A stretch of DNA of 64,000 nucleotides from Diplonema japonicum (taxonomy: Eukaryota > Euglenozoa > Diplonemea > Diplonemida > Diplonemidae): the NCBI GenBank assembly GCA_964019335.1, contig OZ025701.1:1-64000 (forward strand), written 5' to 3'. The notes below the pieces were generated by a model. The model ran no database searches, had not been told where the DNA came from, and worked only from the letters and a program-made list of their open reading frames with translations. This document shows, piece after piece, positions 12,301 through 27,300 of the stretch. A program made the position numbers and the translations under genes. Every line of letters begins with the position of its first letter. Positions within the stretch are counted from its first letter, which is position 1.

Positions 12301-15300
12301 AGCTACCCAATTGCCACGCCAACCAAGGAACCCCACCGAGTCGTCAACAACGGCGACTCTCAGGCTTGTGTCAATTTCTTTATCCACTAGATTGTTCACC
12401 ATGGTCTGCATCTCCCACTCTTTGTTTGGTGGTGTCCAAATAGATTTTCCCGACACGATAGTTTTCGCGCCTGCACGCAAAACGCTAGCATCACCGACGA
12501 GGATCTCACTGTACAGCAGCAGCCGGTATTCAAACTCATGACGCTCTCTTAGGTTTGCGACGTAGTTGCCGCTGTCAATAAACCTGAAGCCCAACGACTG
12601 ACTAGGGTCTGGTGTTATGAACGAATAGGAGGCTTGCTGCCTCAAAGCGGTACTTTCGTACAAGTTTACGCCCGCCTCGGCCCTCCCAAGTACTGCTTCT
12701 GCGTTCCAAACACGCACAATTGAGGCAGGCCCTGTGTATCTGTGGTAGTAACTTATCTTGTACGACGTCTCGTTGAACCAATTGTACGTCCCGTCCTGGA
12801 AGCAGTTTACCTCTGCTGCACCAGCTGTTGGACACGACTCAGAGATTCCAAAATTCCCATCGCAACAAAAAGCTGGTCGCACGTTCGTCATTCGCGCCCG
12901 TGTCCCAAGCAGCTGTCTAGTTCGGGTGTGATCACATACCAGTGTGCACGAATCTCTGAATGCAGCACTAGCAGCACCTAGCCACCTTCCTGACTCTGCG
13001 TCATGGTAGACGCACTTGTACACACCCTCACCTTCTGAAGGCTCTCTGAACTCCCACCCCTTTACAGTAATTGGTATCGGCGACCCTGCAGGCTGTTCTT
13101 CGGGTTCGATCCACGCCAGCCTCGAGTTCCCAATGTACGTAGTGCTACAGTCCGCGATGTGCATTTCGTGGTGTAGAGTATCGAGAGTGAGATCAGCACA
13201 CTCTTTCGCACCGCCCTTGCACAAGACTTTGAAGTCGAGTATAAATTTCAGCTCCTCTAAAGACGTAGGGCCTGTCTTCTTAAAAGTGATGTTTCTTCCG
13301 GCCATGCCGGAGGCCTTTATTCTCAAGAACTCAAAAGCATACAAGTCCTGGTCGTTCACGGAGGTCACCCCTCCTTCAACCACTACAATTGACACCTTCG
13401 TGACGGGGTCCTTCAACCCTTCAGGTAACGTGCTCAAATCAAGCTCAACACGCACCTGCAAGGCAGCAAGGTTCACAAGGTTGCCAGCGCCATCCTTTAC
13501 GGCGATGCTAGGCTGTCTAGTGAGAATGTTCCTGTTGTTCGAGAAGGGGGGTGGTGTTGTGACAAAAGCGACCGTCTTGGGTCTACCGGCAACGACCACA
13601 AGCTCCACGGGATCAGACCGAATCACGGCACCACTGCTGAGCAAATACGTAGCCTGCAACATGTAGCACCCAAGTGCTGGTTTACTGCCTGAAATCCCTT
13701 TGAACACAGCACGACCATTTTCTACGGCAGCTGAGGGTCTTTCTGCAAAGGGGAACCTCTGCACGGTGGTGGACACCGGGCAAGGCTCAGATGACGTTTC
13801 AAGTGTGACATTAGCATCTAGCCATCGCTGTCCTAATGCACCTACAAAGTTTGAGACACTATCCGTAAATCTAAACAGCAAGGTCGCTAAGGTCACAACA
13901 CCCAAGTCATCTGGCTGCACCACGCTCAGCACAGCGCCAGTGCAGGGGTTGCACACAAAGTACCCTTCTAACCTAACAGGTTCTCCGACAAAGAGGAACT
14001 GTTGCTTGTTCTCAGAATATGCCTGGCCATCTAGCGTGAGCTCAATGGTGGTCCTCACAGGGAAGGGATCTTGCGGAGGATCGAACTTACATATGACTGT
14101 GGTCCCCATGTAAACTGCTGGATAGAAGCTGCCGTTGATTGTACATAAGATGTACTCAGTGTCAAGGAAGCCAGCACCGGGGATGGTGATTTCGACGCTT
14201 TTGTCAGCGTAGCTGTAGCTGAAGACTTGCAGGTCTCTGCGTTGTTCATCGACGGAATAAGAATTGGAGATAGGTCCATGCTTAGGAAGGATCATGGTCT
14301 CACTGGGAAGCTTCGAGCTGTCTGTAACATCAAAAACAGCGGGTGTCCCGATCCTGCGCACCTGGGTTGCCGTGTCGGTGAAGCGATGCTCGTGCCGTGT
14401 GATAGAAACCTCTAGGCTCAACGTGTCACAAGAGCTGTACGAGCTGGGCTTTGTGCTAGAGCACAAAATGGTGTTCGCGTCCACAAATGTCCCATTGCTG
14501 ATGGTGTCTCCCATTCGGCACATGGGGGCGTATTGCCCGTTTAAGTCTGTGAACCCAGCGCCCCTCACAGTCACAACAGTGCCCGCCTTAGGAGCGTCCA
14601 CGACATTCGGTGTAATGCTCTCTACATCGTACAAATTGAAAATGGTAATGAGGGTCCTATTCACGGGACACAAAAGTAAAAGAGCTCTTCTAAACGGGTC
14701 CAACTCCATAGCTGCCACCTGCTCTACCTCGTTTTGTGTATGGCCGTAGCCAAGACTTCGCTGCAGAACGTCAGGAGAGGACCCCAAGTCTTCGAAGTCG
14801 ATGCGTACCTTGTACAGGGAAGAAGGGTTGGCATCGACACCACCAACGGCCACATAAAGCATGCCTGTGAAAGGGTCGATTTGCATGCCGCCCAAGCCAT
14901 ATGGTGCCGCGTGCAGCCCCACGAGATTTACGTCTTGGACCTTAAGATTATTTAGTATCAATGGCTGGACTGCGAGACTCGCGACCCCTTGCACCATTGT
15001 GCGTATTAACAGCACACCGTGCGTGTAGTTCAACGGGACGTACCTCTCCATCAAAATGCAGTCGATCATAACACAAGCTACTGGGACCACACCGCTCACG
15101 CTTTGATATTCAAACGAGTTTACTGCCGGAAGGAAAATCTTCAAAATATTCTTGACCCCTTGGTCAGTTGTGCCGAATACCAAAGCCACAGGCGCCGAGT
15201 CCCACTCATTGATGTACATAGAATCCACGGCAGCAAGGGAACTTATGGTATTACACTTCACGCAATGTGTGAACACACCTGTTTCCCATTCCGCAAGGAA

Positions 15301-18300
15301 AGGAGATGTATCGAGATCGAGACATGAAATTATGTAATTCACTGTCTTGTCTGCGGCTGTGTGCTTGATAAGCGCGTACACAGCTTTGTTCTTCTCGATG
15401 AAACCCCAGTTCATGATCTCCACTTTTTCACCCTCCATGAAGGGTACGAACAAGGAAAACTCTGTGCTTTGCTGAGGGATGTCCTCTGGCACAGAGCCAG
15501 TGCGAAGGAGGTATGACACCGCTCCATCATACACCACATAGTAGATGTGGTCGTAGTACTGGAATACACCAAGCACAGCATTGCCTCTCTTCTCACCACT
15601 GATCGTTGCGTACGCGGAGAAGTGGTTCATCTGTTGCAGCTCGAGTGTATGACGAAATACTTGTACCCACACCTCAACGTAGAGGTCTTCAGGATTGCTT
15701 ACGTATCCTGCACTCACGAACAAGTATTCATTTTGGTCCTGCATTCTCAATGCCTCCACGTTCGCAGCATCGCTTTGAAGCCACTGCTGAGCTTCCACGA
15801 ACTGTCCCTCGCGCCTCAGCTCGAGAAGTAGTGTTGTAGTGTGATACGTGCAACCAGGAAGCCCATGTAAAGCAGAGCTGGTAGGCGGCCTGCTCCTTTT
15901 GCCCTTCGTGGGAATTGTTCCAAAGAAATCCTGTGACCTGCCGATACCAGGTTCACCAAGGGTAGATACCTTCAACACGCAGTGTCCTGTGTCGTTCCTG
16001 CTATACCCCTGTGCACACATTCTGCACGAAGAGCCTGCATAGAACCCTATCTGTAAGTCTTGGTAGCAGATGCATTCTCCGTCAGACGTGCACCTTCCAC
16101 GTAAATTGCACCAACACTCGCTCACGCAGTTCGTTTGCTCCTCGTAGTAGAAAGTATCGCAAGCACTACACTGTTTAACTGCAGCTTCACTATCCCTGGC
16201 TGTTGGTTCCAGAGTCATCATGTTCCAGTCCCCTTCATAACCGTTGCCCCAGTTCCCTTCACAGGAACACGCAACATATGGCTCATCTAGGTTCTGAATG
16301 CACTGTCCATGTCCGCTGCACGTAGTCATGCTCGAGCACTCCTCCTGACACCTCGGTCCATAGTATGTGTCGTCACAGTTGCATTCACCGTTTGAACTGC
16401 AGACACCATGCCCGTTGCAAGTTGTAGACGCTGTGCAGAACTTGTTGCACAAGTCAACGGGGTAGTAGCCTTCTGCGCAATCACGGCAATTTTCACCAGC
16501 AAACGAAGCCACATCAGACGAGCAGCCGAGAGCGGCTATGCACGTGCCTGTTGATGTATCGCACATCCCCACCGGAACGTTGCAGGTACAGTCAAACGTG
16601 CAGTCAGGTCCCCATTTACCTGTGGAACACTCACTACAATCGGTGTTTTTGTTCCAATTGGCTTCGCAACTGCAGCTTCCATCCTCCCAACACGTGCCGT
16701 GTCCACTGCAGTTCAAAACAGGGTTACAAACAACATCGCACGCAACGCCGTGTCTTGAGTACCCTTCGTCCATAGGGTGGCAGAGGCACATCTTCCTCAG
16801 GTTACCAGTAGAAGGGTCGGAAACGCACTGCCCGAGGTCAGGATCACATGTTGTCGAATTACAAATACTTGGCGAGTACTCCGTGCAAGACTCACCACTC
16901 CACCTGTATTTGCACTCTCTGCAGTAGCTTCCCGTCCAGTATCCATCGTCAGTAGACGTTTCACATTCGCCTAATTTCGTGCTAGAGTCAAAGTTTCCCC
17001 TTGGCACATGTTCCACTTTCAATTCGTAATCAATAGCACCATCAAACGACAAGACTCTCACAACTGCGAACCCTGCTGTGCGGGGAACAACCACATTGCA
17101 ATGAGTCACTGGACCTTCAACGGCGTCTGGAAGATCTTCGATGCAAGCAGGAACCTTGAACAGGCTGCGCTCTACCGGAGTTGAGATCATTGTGGTGTCC
17201 GCGAACTCTAGCAACTGGCTGTCAGGGTATCTCGAAGTATCGACTTCAACCGCTTGCATATCTGCTAAGAGTTCTCTACCTTTTCGTCCAAAACCACCAG
17301 GAATTGGTGGTGTGGGACCAGGTGGCAGGGTTAAATCAGGAGGCACATCAATTACAACGGGCACAGCAGGCTCTGCCTCAGGTGTGACCACGGATGTGTC
17401 GTTTGTCTGTGGTACGTCAGACGTGCCATTTGACTGTGGCGCATCAGTGCCATTTGCCTGTAGCACATCAGACGTGTCATTTGCCTGTGGTACATCAGAA
17501 GTGTCGTTTGCCTGTGGCGCATCAGACGTGCCATTTGACTGTGGCGCATCAGACGTGTCATTTGCTTGTGGCATATTAGACGGGTCATTCTGTGGTACCG
17601 GCTGTGGGGTACTTTGGTCGGGCGGAGGAGGCATAGGGTTTGGCATCTTGGGGTCAGGCGGAGGAGGCATAGGGTTTGGCTCGGGTGTAAGCGGTGCCTC
17701 TGTCTGAGGGTTATCAACTTGGCCACTCGACTCCCCCACGATTACATGGAGTCCCACATTTGCAAAAGGATCGCCATTTAGCTCTGTTTCTTGTCGCACC
17801 TTGTCTAGATCATCAGCAATATCGTTTGGCGCTACGTCCCTCTGTGCTTTGAATACAACATCACTGGTTACTATAATCGCATGTGTTGCCAAAGTACCAG
17901 CGTGCCTCATTGCACTGTAGATGTCTGTAACGCTCCCCATGCCATCTACTTCTTGTACCTTAGTCACCGTGACCTTAGCATCGTCTAATACCACTGATAG
18001 CCCTGACTCCCACTTTTTGCGGAAGTCCTCTGTTGCAGCCTGTTCAGCTGTGATACCCGAAATTGTGACCTGTGATGTGGCATGGACTTCGCAGCAGTCT
18101 GACGCGTCGCACGAGAAGGTAGCACAATACACATCAGTGTTGGAAACGGGGTAGAAGCCATCATTAAAACAGCGTGATGCTGAGTAGGTGGTACATTTGG
18201 GCTTCTCAGGTTCGATGGTAACACGCAAGTGAGGGGCATCATCTGAAACAGTAATAGTACTCGTCGTGCACCCCACCGTCATTGATGTGCACGCCGCGCC

Positions 18301-21300
18301 CCAGTCAGTACTGTATTCTCGTGACTTGTAGGAAGGAATGCAACAGTCAGCGGCTGTACATCCAGACGTCACGGCAAATGCGACAGATCCATCCCAAGAA
18401 GCTGCGCTTACCTTTGTCTTTAACCAGTCTGCAATCGAGAATTCAGCCTTAGAGCCCTGCTTTGGGGGTCGCTGCAGCCATGTGCTAATGGGAGAACCCA
18501 GTGGATAGAGCCCTGCAAGAGTATCAACACCAAAAAGACCAACCTCAGGGAATCCGGACCACTTGCTCAGTTCATAAACATTAACTGGTGTATCGGTGCA
18601 GTGCTGTGTGCTCTCAGCATACTCATCCAATACCAATACTGCATTAATAATATCCATCCCAGCAGTGAGGTCGAGCCCAGTCCATGCGATGATCATTACG
18701 TTTGTGCCCCCGAGATTGATAGGTGCCTCCGAGGCACCGCAGCAATAGCCACTTTCCGTTGCACATCCAGTACTTTGAATGCAGAGCGCTTCATTAGGTG
18801 AACCGGCGAACGAGGAATCCCCCACTACATAGCACGTTACACCGCTGGTACTGGACGTACACTCGCTGAAGTCCTCAATAATGGTGTCGCTTGCAGCTGT
18901 GTAGTAGTATACTTTGTTTTGTGCATTTGTCTCGCACGCAATGCCACCACGTTCGCCCTTGCAGTCGCATTCACCGTCGCCATAGATACCTTCATTGCAC
19001 GAGTACCCGTTACACACCTTGCCTTTGTAGGTAGGACATGCTGACGCACACTTCGGGCCGTAATATCCCGCTTGGCACCCTTCACAGTCATTCTTCAATG
19101 CGTCTGCTTGTTCTTCCCAAACCCCAATCGTTCGTGGCCAATGTTCCCTCCAAGCGAACCCACCAGGACGGTACATCTCATATCCCACCATTCCAGGAAA
19201 CGCGCCCGTTGCAAGGCGTTTCTCGTTGCCTTTCGTGCCCATATCTAGCAAGCCTGTACCTAAGTTCCACACAGGCACACCTGCACGGCTCATTCTTGCA
19301 TCAACCCACAAGCTGTGGAATCCTGTGAACCACCAACCTGTAGAAGGTTTAGACCACTGAGCTGTCTCACTGTACTCGGCATTGTCGGGGTGGTTGTACC
19401 TCGGGTAGATGAAATCTTTCATGTTTCGCATTGCGCTTGGAATAGCGTGAGTGGTGTTGTCGCAACCTGCTTTGCAAGACGTGGTGCCAACTGGACCGAC
19501 ACCATCGCAGCACAACTCGTCGTGGTCCCATCCCCAGAACTTACGTTGCAAAACGCATTCTTTGCAACCAGGTACGCTTGATACCATACGGGCTACAGCG
19601 TGCGAAGGGTCCGAGGCATTGAAGGCAGGAGCACCGTTGACGACATCTTCGCAGCATTGCACGCTGCGTGGTACCCCAACGCCGTCTGTCTCGCTTCCCC
19701 TGTGCTGTATCTTCACGTCATTTCCTGACAACGTTGTGACATAGAGTGCTCTTGGGCACCCACTGTATGCTGGGATGTTAACACCAGCAGTTAATACCTT
19801 GCCTTGAAACACCATCTTGCTACCTGGTGGCCAGCAGTCGTCGTCTGCCAGGTCAGTGTATGCCCAGAACAGCACATTAGTATTCCACAAGGTAAGGTCG
19901 TAGATGTGGACTGCGTCGCCAGGTTCCCACACTGTCTTCGAAGCCCATGTTTTCGTAGCAAAATCATATTCCGTGAACATGAGCACCTGTCTGTCCCTCG
20001 TGTGGTCATGAGTATTAGCCCTGGTTTCCATGAAACCTCTGTTTGACAGCCCTGTCTCGTGTTTTACCCAAAAGAACCTGTTGTCGCTGATAACTAGGGT
20101 CCACGTTGGATCTTGTGGGTATTCAGTGTCGTTCACTGGGGTGTGGACCCTACCCAGATGCACACCTAGCTCGGCTTCAGTATCGTTGCCGTCCCACCAC
20201 CACAAGTCGGTAATGCCTCTGTTCTTGTTCAAGCATCTGAATGATTTCTGATACTGGTGAAGAGGTGATGCCTTTTTCGGGTCGCTTGCATCACAACCGG
20301 CTGCTTCTAGGCACACGTCGTCAATGGGGCTAGCGGGTTCGCCGAGTGAAAGGAGGATAAAAGCGTCCGTACCTTCGTTATTCCTGATAACAACAGGCTT
20401 AAAATAGCCTTTGTCCAGCGGGGGAATAGAAGGGATAAGTGCTACAGTGTTCCCATTGCTGTCTTTATAAGACAGATCAAAACCTATTTTGTAATCGTTC
20501 CCGTTGTCGTTTATTTTGTACCCGTAGATAATCGTGTCCTCTGTGCTATCTGCAAAGTAGAACACAACGAAGTCGTTGAAGTAAGTGAAGCCTGGATGTC
20601 CCTGAGGGTGATGGCACGGCCCGATGTTTGGCTCCTCCGGATCAATCACACTTTGTGAGGAAGAATCACTGATGATGACACTGAATGAGGTTGGCACAGC
20701 GTACCTGTACGGGTGCTTCAAAGGCTTCGAGGCGTGCTCCCCCGTCAACTGGTCATACCCCTCAGCGCTGGGCGACTTTGTAAAACTCTCAGTCTCTGCT
20801 TTGACACCTAAGAAAAATATCACGTCGCGCTTGCTGTTTTTCCTCGCTATAGTAGTGACGTAAGAGGGGAAAATAATTTCTTCTGCAATGCGCAGAGGGG
20901 CCTTAGGTTTTCCGGTAGCTGAAATTACCTCTGACATCCACAACCCTGGTGCCCTGTTGCTCTCAGATGGCTCCTGGGCCAGCGAACTGGGACTGTCACC
21001 ACCACCACTTGTGCCCACAAATAACAAGACTTCAGAGGCAATCTCACCACACAGTCCTGAGTTGCAGTTCGGGTTTCTCATCTTCGCGAGCTCCTTCGCT
21101 CGAGTAAAGACTTTCATACTGAATGCATTGGACCTCACAATAGTGGAAGCACCCCACTTCCCACGAGAGACACCTGTAATCTTAGGGAACTCACTCGTCC
21201 CAAGTCGTGCCTCTGTCTGTGACTGAGTAGAGAATGTGTCGTCTTCCTCGATGCCGTCCTGGAAGCCGGTGACTCCCTCACGGCCTGGCGTGTGGCCTGG

Positions 21301-24300
21301 TGTTCCTTTCGTGAAAAACACCTCTCTGCTACCTTGGAATACCTCCTCGGCACTGCTGCAGGGAGGTGATGCATCGCTGCTTGACTCCCAGTCTGTATGG
21401 GCCAAGAAGTACATCCACTCCCCGATTTGGGTGAAATCGATGGGGTCTTGGAAAATAGCAGAATCAGAACATGGACAGTGCCCAAACCTCCCGTCAGGGT
21501 CGTTCATATGCCCCTGGAATGTGTTCAGCTTTTGCTCTTGCAGCTCTTTCCATGTGGTGCGTTCTTCATCAGCCAACTCGAACTGTTTACGCGCTACGTC
21601 AATCTGCGGCTGTAGCATTTCAAGGCTGTTCTCGATTTCAGCTATCTCTCGCCTGATATCCTCCTTCTCGTCGCAGCTCAATATAGGCTGTGAGAGTGAC
21701 AGCTCCAATTGTTGTTTTTGTCCATTAAAATCTGATTCTGTTTGATTCAGAGTATCATAGATCGTCTTCTTTTCACTCCAAATACGCGATGCTTCTTGCA
21801 GACCGCGGGTTATGCTTTCTTCGCTATCCTGGAATCTTGTCTCCGTCATCCCACACTGGCAAGCTGCTGACGCTGGGTACGGTGGCTGCTGGTCTAGACA
21901 TGCTGTGGACTTGCCTGTTCTGCCAGAAAGCAGCTCCGAAGCGTACCTCCTCACCTTTCGAACAGCTGTCGACGATGGGGTACCTATTTCCTTGACGCCG
22001 AGTATGGTATCCGCAGTCCACATCCCATAGAAAGGATGCCCGGATTGAAGGCTTGTAAGGTGGTCATCTTGCAATGGAAGAAACAGCCTGGTAGGCTGGT
22101 GGTTGCCCTTTGACTGTATCACAAGGCGTGGTCGTAGCGTCTCGTTGACAGAAGCAGCAGAGTGGTAAGTTGGTACGCACACACTATCTTCATGGGGCTC
22201 AATCACAATCGAAAAAGACAGGTCCATTTGGTCATACACCTTGCTATTGAGGTGCTGCGTGATACTTTTTAACCAGTCGGTGATGACAATCACATTCACT
22301 GTGTTGTTCTCAATAGTCGTTAGCGGGTAGTTCGCAATGGGGCCGTAGAAGCGCGCTTCTTTCAAACTAAGACAGGTTTGAAGGTCCGGTATATCCGTGA
22401 GATTCTTGGTTTCCAGATCCGTAGCTGACCATGTGTAGTTCAACGAATACACAGGTGTCACGCACTGCGCCGCCTCACAATACAAGATGTCTACCGTGTC
22501 ACGATCGGACTCTGCATTCTGCTTGGATACGCAGTCGCAAATTTCGCCATTCTTTGCGAGACCGAGCACACCACAGTCTGGAGCTGCAACTCCACACACA
22601 GTGCTTGCATTTTTGCATCTTCCCCAGCTGCACACAAAACCTTCATCACAGCGACACATCCCAAAGTGCTCAGAAGAACTGTCGTTCGCAAATGCAGCAT
22701 TCACACCGCACCCATTCGCTGGCTCCCGCGACCTTGGATTAAGTATGTTGCAAAGAGCCTTACAGCCATTGTTTGATGAGGCTGGATCACTTGGGTTTGT
22801 GCCAAGGCACTGGTTGTTCAACCACAAGCAACACCCCATGCCAGTACATTCGGCTTCCGTGTCAAACGCTAGACAGAAGGTCGCCTGATCATCAGCCGGT
22901 AGTCCAATGGTGGCTGGCTGCGTAGCATAAACATGCAGCCTCGGAGTACCACTGCACGGCGTTGAGTCTGCTTGGGTGAGCTCTATTGCTGCGTACGTTA
23001 CAGCATCTTTTCCAGGTACATCCATACCCTTCCACTGCACGTAGGCACGGAAAGCTTCGCCTGTCGTGCCATTCATGGTTACCTCCTTATGGTGCGGGTT
23101 GTCATATACGCCATTCTCAACCTCATCTTGTGTGAGAAATGTAGACAGTGTCGCGGGTGTCCTCGTTACAGTCCTCGGCACAGCCGCCCACGTATCTGTG
23201 CATTTGCAGTTGTCCCCTGTATCCTGATCACAGAATCCTTGGCCGGAGCAGCATTCTCGGTCGCAAGCCTTTCCCCAACGCCCTTCTGAACACACGCATT
23301 CAGCATCACCGCTTGTTTTGTTGAACAAACATGTACCTTCTCCATGGCACACGGGCGAGAGCTCTCCAGGGACCCCAGACAAAACAGTCTCCTGTCCCGG
23401 ACAGGAGACAAAGGCCACGGATAAATCAGCATCAGTTGTACCGCCACTCGTTGTGATGCGTGTATTGAGGTGCGTCTCGGGTTGGGTTTCGACTACGAAG
23501 AAATGACGTTTGCCAGGTGGCAGCTTATGTGCAGCACTTGTGCTATAAGAGGTGGTCTTGAAGTTGGCGAAGGAACTAGCCCTGCACCCTTGCAACATGT
23601 CGTAGCCTGGCAAGCACTGCGCGCAGTCGTGTCTGAAGTCGAACATGCCTTTGTCCAATGACATGACACATGTACAGTAGCTCCTAGGACTGATCTTCTG
23701 TGAGTCGGTATGTGTGATGCAATCATCGGTGCCAGCACAGCACAGACCAGCCCCATTGCAGCAAGGCTGGAACAGGTTAGCTACAATATTAATATTCATG
23801 AATGCTGCAATGTCGACATGCACTCCCAAAAATGCCTTGTTGGGGTCCATTACTATTGCGCACGATGCCGTATTCTTTGTTGCTGAACTCTTGCAGTCAA
23901 CGAAACACGAGTCGCCATACTCACTGTTCTTGCCGCACTCTGTGTCAGACACAAAGATGTTCGGAGATGTGATTGACAATCCAGTTGGCTGATGAACAAA
24001 TCTAATTTTGAATACTCCCGACATGCTGATGCCCATATTTTGGAACACGAACCAACCATCTTTTGCAAAAACGCCCCGTGCAGTCTCACCTGTCAGCACA
24101 GCCGAAGTGACTTCAGTGCAATCCTCAGGGCTTCTGATAGCATTTTCTAACTCTGCTGCATTTGTCCAAGGCGCAAGCGTTGCCTTGCAAGTACTTGCTG
24201 CGTCGCTCAAAGGGCTGCCGCACTGCAGTAGAACAGCATGCACGGGTTCCGTGAGGAACACCTGGGCGTTATTCTCGTCAAAAACCCCTACTGTGTAGGA

Positions 24301-27300
24301 GAGCGTCCTGCTGGCACTTGTGATCTCCTTACGTTCAAGTTTCATATTAATGTGCCAAGCCATTGAATGGGGGAAACCCTTTTGGAGCCCGGGGAACACA
24401 TTGGCGATTATGTCCACAACAACCCCAGAATCTCGTACAATCAACACACTGTGTTCTTGGAACACGAGAAGAGGAAACTCGTCTTCACCGTGCTCATAAA
24501 TGCAACTTGCTCCTTTTGCTCCCTGCTGCTGTTGACCCTCTAAAGTGTCTGTGCCGTATCCACCGGGGATGCTATCAGGCAGTTGTGTCCCTCTTGGTAG
24601 TGCAACATCGGCAGGGATGTCCTCCGTCTGAGGGTTTTCGGGCAGAGCGCTCAAATCGTATTCAGCGTTGGTCTCATCCCCTGTCTCGGCAGGTAGTGTC
24701 GCCTCAGTCGAGATGCCTGTTACCATCCTACCGTAAGCAACGGCAGTGATGCGAGCGACTATCGAGTTATTGAAAAAGTCGGTAACAGTAGCATTTTGAA
24801 TGTACTTATTGATGATGTAGGTGGCTTCTGTGCAGGTAGAGTAGTCATTAGTGTCGGTACATGAGGCTGGATAGCTGCCCTCAGTCACGCGCCATGACTG
24901 CAGGGCGTTGCCGTAGAGCCTAACACCTGAATCGTGACTAGTTTCGCAGTCGCGAGTGCAGTACTCCACTGGCTGTGAGTCATACTCTGTTCCGTTGCAG
25001 CACAGCATGCCAGTGATGTTGACGTGTCGCACGGTTTGATTCTTCACCATCACCAGCATATCGCCCATAGTGAACATCGCGTCCCATCTCCCAACATATT
25101 GGTCCCCCTTTGAAACACAGTTGTCGCGCAACCACTGCGATGACTTGTTGAACTGGTCGAGGCATTCTTCGGTCATCAAGTAGTCTGCCCGCATGGCGTT
25201 TGGCCTGCTGAACTGGTCGGCAAGGGACACGTCATTGAAGACCTCCATGAACTCGATCCCTTCATAGTTCTGCCAATAAGTACCGTCGGGCGTCGCCATG
25301 AACAGGCCTTCAATTCTATCCCAGCCCGTGAACTGCCCGATGCTTGACACAGACCAGGGCCGCCCAAAATCAGGGTCACCGTTCACCCAGCATGTCCTGT
25401 CGCCTTTTACGAACACCAGGTAGTCCCTCGTCGCGTATGAGCCGCAGGCACTACTTGAATCGTAGCCTGATTTCCCTACTGCAGGGTCCTGCCAGAATAT
25501 AACGTCATCATAGTCCCTATACCACTCGTCCCCAAAGTACTCTTTGCACCTGTCAAGGTCAACCTCCTTGTAGTAGTCGTCTACCTCGTGGAAACTATCC
25601 ATGGTGAACTTCTCTGTTGTGCTTGCGTACGTGTAGAGGTGCACTAAGTTGCCTACAAACACGTGCAAATATTTCTTCCCAGTGAAGCTACTTACACCTG
25701 GTTGTGGCCCGTAGTATGCTGCATCGACCTCAAAGGCAGCGCGGCCTTCGAATGGTAAAGGACGGTGTTTCAGGGAAGGCTTGTCAGTGACAGCTGTCAA
25801 GCGGAAGCCATTCAGTACTTCACGAAGGTCGACATCGGAGTAACTTGTGAAGGAAACTGTAGCTTCGGAGTTGTGGTACACCTTCCAAAGAGGCGGCTGG
25901 AAAGTTGTGTCCGACAATGTGAACGAAGTCTCGAAGTCAAAGGCCATGATGCTTGCCGTCTCATTGCAGTAGGCACCCATTTTCCCAGATCCGCACGTTT
26001 CGCATTGATCACCTTCGTATGACCCCGCACAGTCACATGCATTTTGTGTGCTGTCTACAGTACCGTAATTCCTGCACTTTCCTGTGCATCTTTTCATTGT
26101 GCTTGTTTCGTCCTGAGGGAAGTACCCCTCAGCGCAGCCTTTGCAATTCGACTCTGGAGAGAAGAAGCCTGTTTCATCGCTCGAGGGGCAGACGCAGATT
26201 ACCTGGTTCTGAGCATCCCAACCACAAGTTCCTTCTGGGAAGCAGTCACACCACATGTGTTCAGATGTTGGTGGGCTGTCCTGACAGATACGAAGTGACC
26301 ACACTACGCCACTTGCCGCTGCGACCTGGACCTCAAAAGGACCACATCCACGTAGGCGGCACCTCTCATATTTAGAGACACTTGTGCCCATCCCGCTACC
26401 GCAGTGCCACGTGTCCGGGCCTTGTGATTGGCCACCGCTCCATAGCAGTACACCTCCAACACTAGCTCCAAAAGTCGCGTTCACACCACGCAACCCGACT
26501 ACAATGGAATAGTCGGAAGAAGGAGCTGAGTTGTTCATGATTTGGTAGCCGCTCCCAACCCCGGTGATCTCTACGCAGTAACGCCCCGTGACACTGCACA
26601 GTTCGGCGTCGTCTTCGTCGCACTCGATGTATCTGCTGTCGCAGGAGTCGCAGGACCCTTTGGGGCAGGAAACTTGTGAGACAACCTCACTGTCGACACC
26701 CAATGGTGGGGGGAGCGGACATGTCCAGCAGCCAAATTCGTTGGTGGGATTGAAAGTGCACAAGCTACGTGTCTCAGCGTTCTGACGGGCACAGTTTGTG
26801 CCATCATAGTGGTCGTCCGCCGAACAGGCATCGCCGTAGGGATCGGAGAGGTATTGGAAGGTGGTACAGTCTAAAGGAGGGATGATGAGTTCATTAGGAC
26901 AAAGGTAGCAACCAAACACGTTGAAGTCACGGTCTAACTCGCAGACTGCATCCGGCGAGTCAACTGAGCACGCTACCCCGATGTCGGACATCTCACTGCA
27001 GCCGTACTGGTCTTCGACTTCTAAGAATTCCACACTAAAGCATTCAAGACCGTATTCCTGACACCGGTAGCAACCAAAACCACCGGAAGCATCTGCGGCA
27101 CAAAGAGCATCACCGTAAACTGAACTGCATGAAGCACCTACGGATGCTAAGCTGCATCCTGGGCTCTCGTCGTCAACACTTTCGTACTCATCAGTGCTGC
27201 ATAGCAACAACGTTGACAATGCTACTGCTGACATTGCATTTGATCGGAGGTTGCGGGACTTCTTTAGCTTCGTGTTGCAACTGCAACGCGGCTCGCATAC

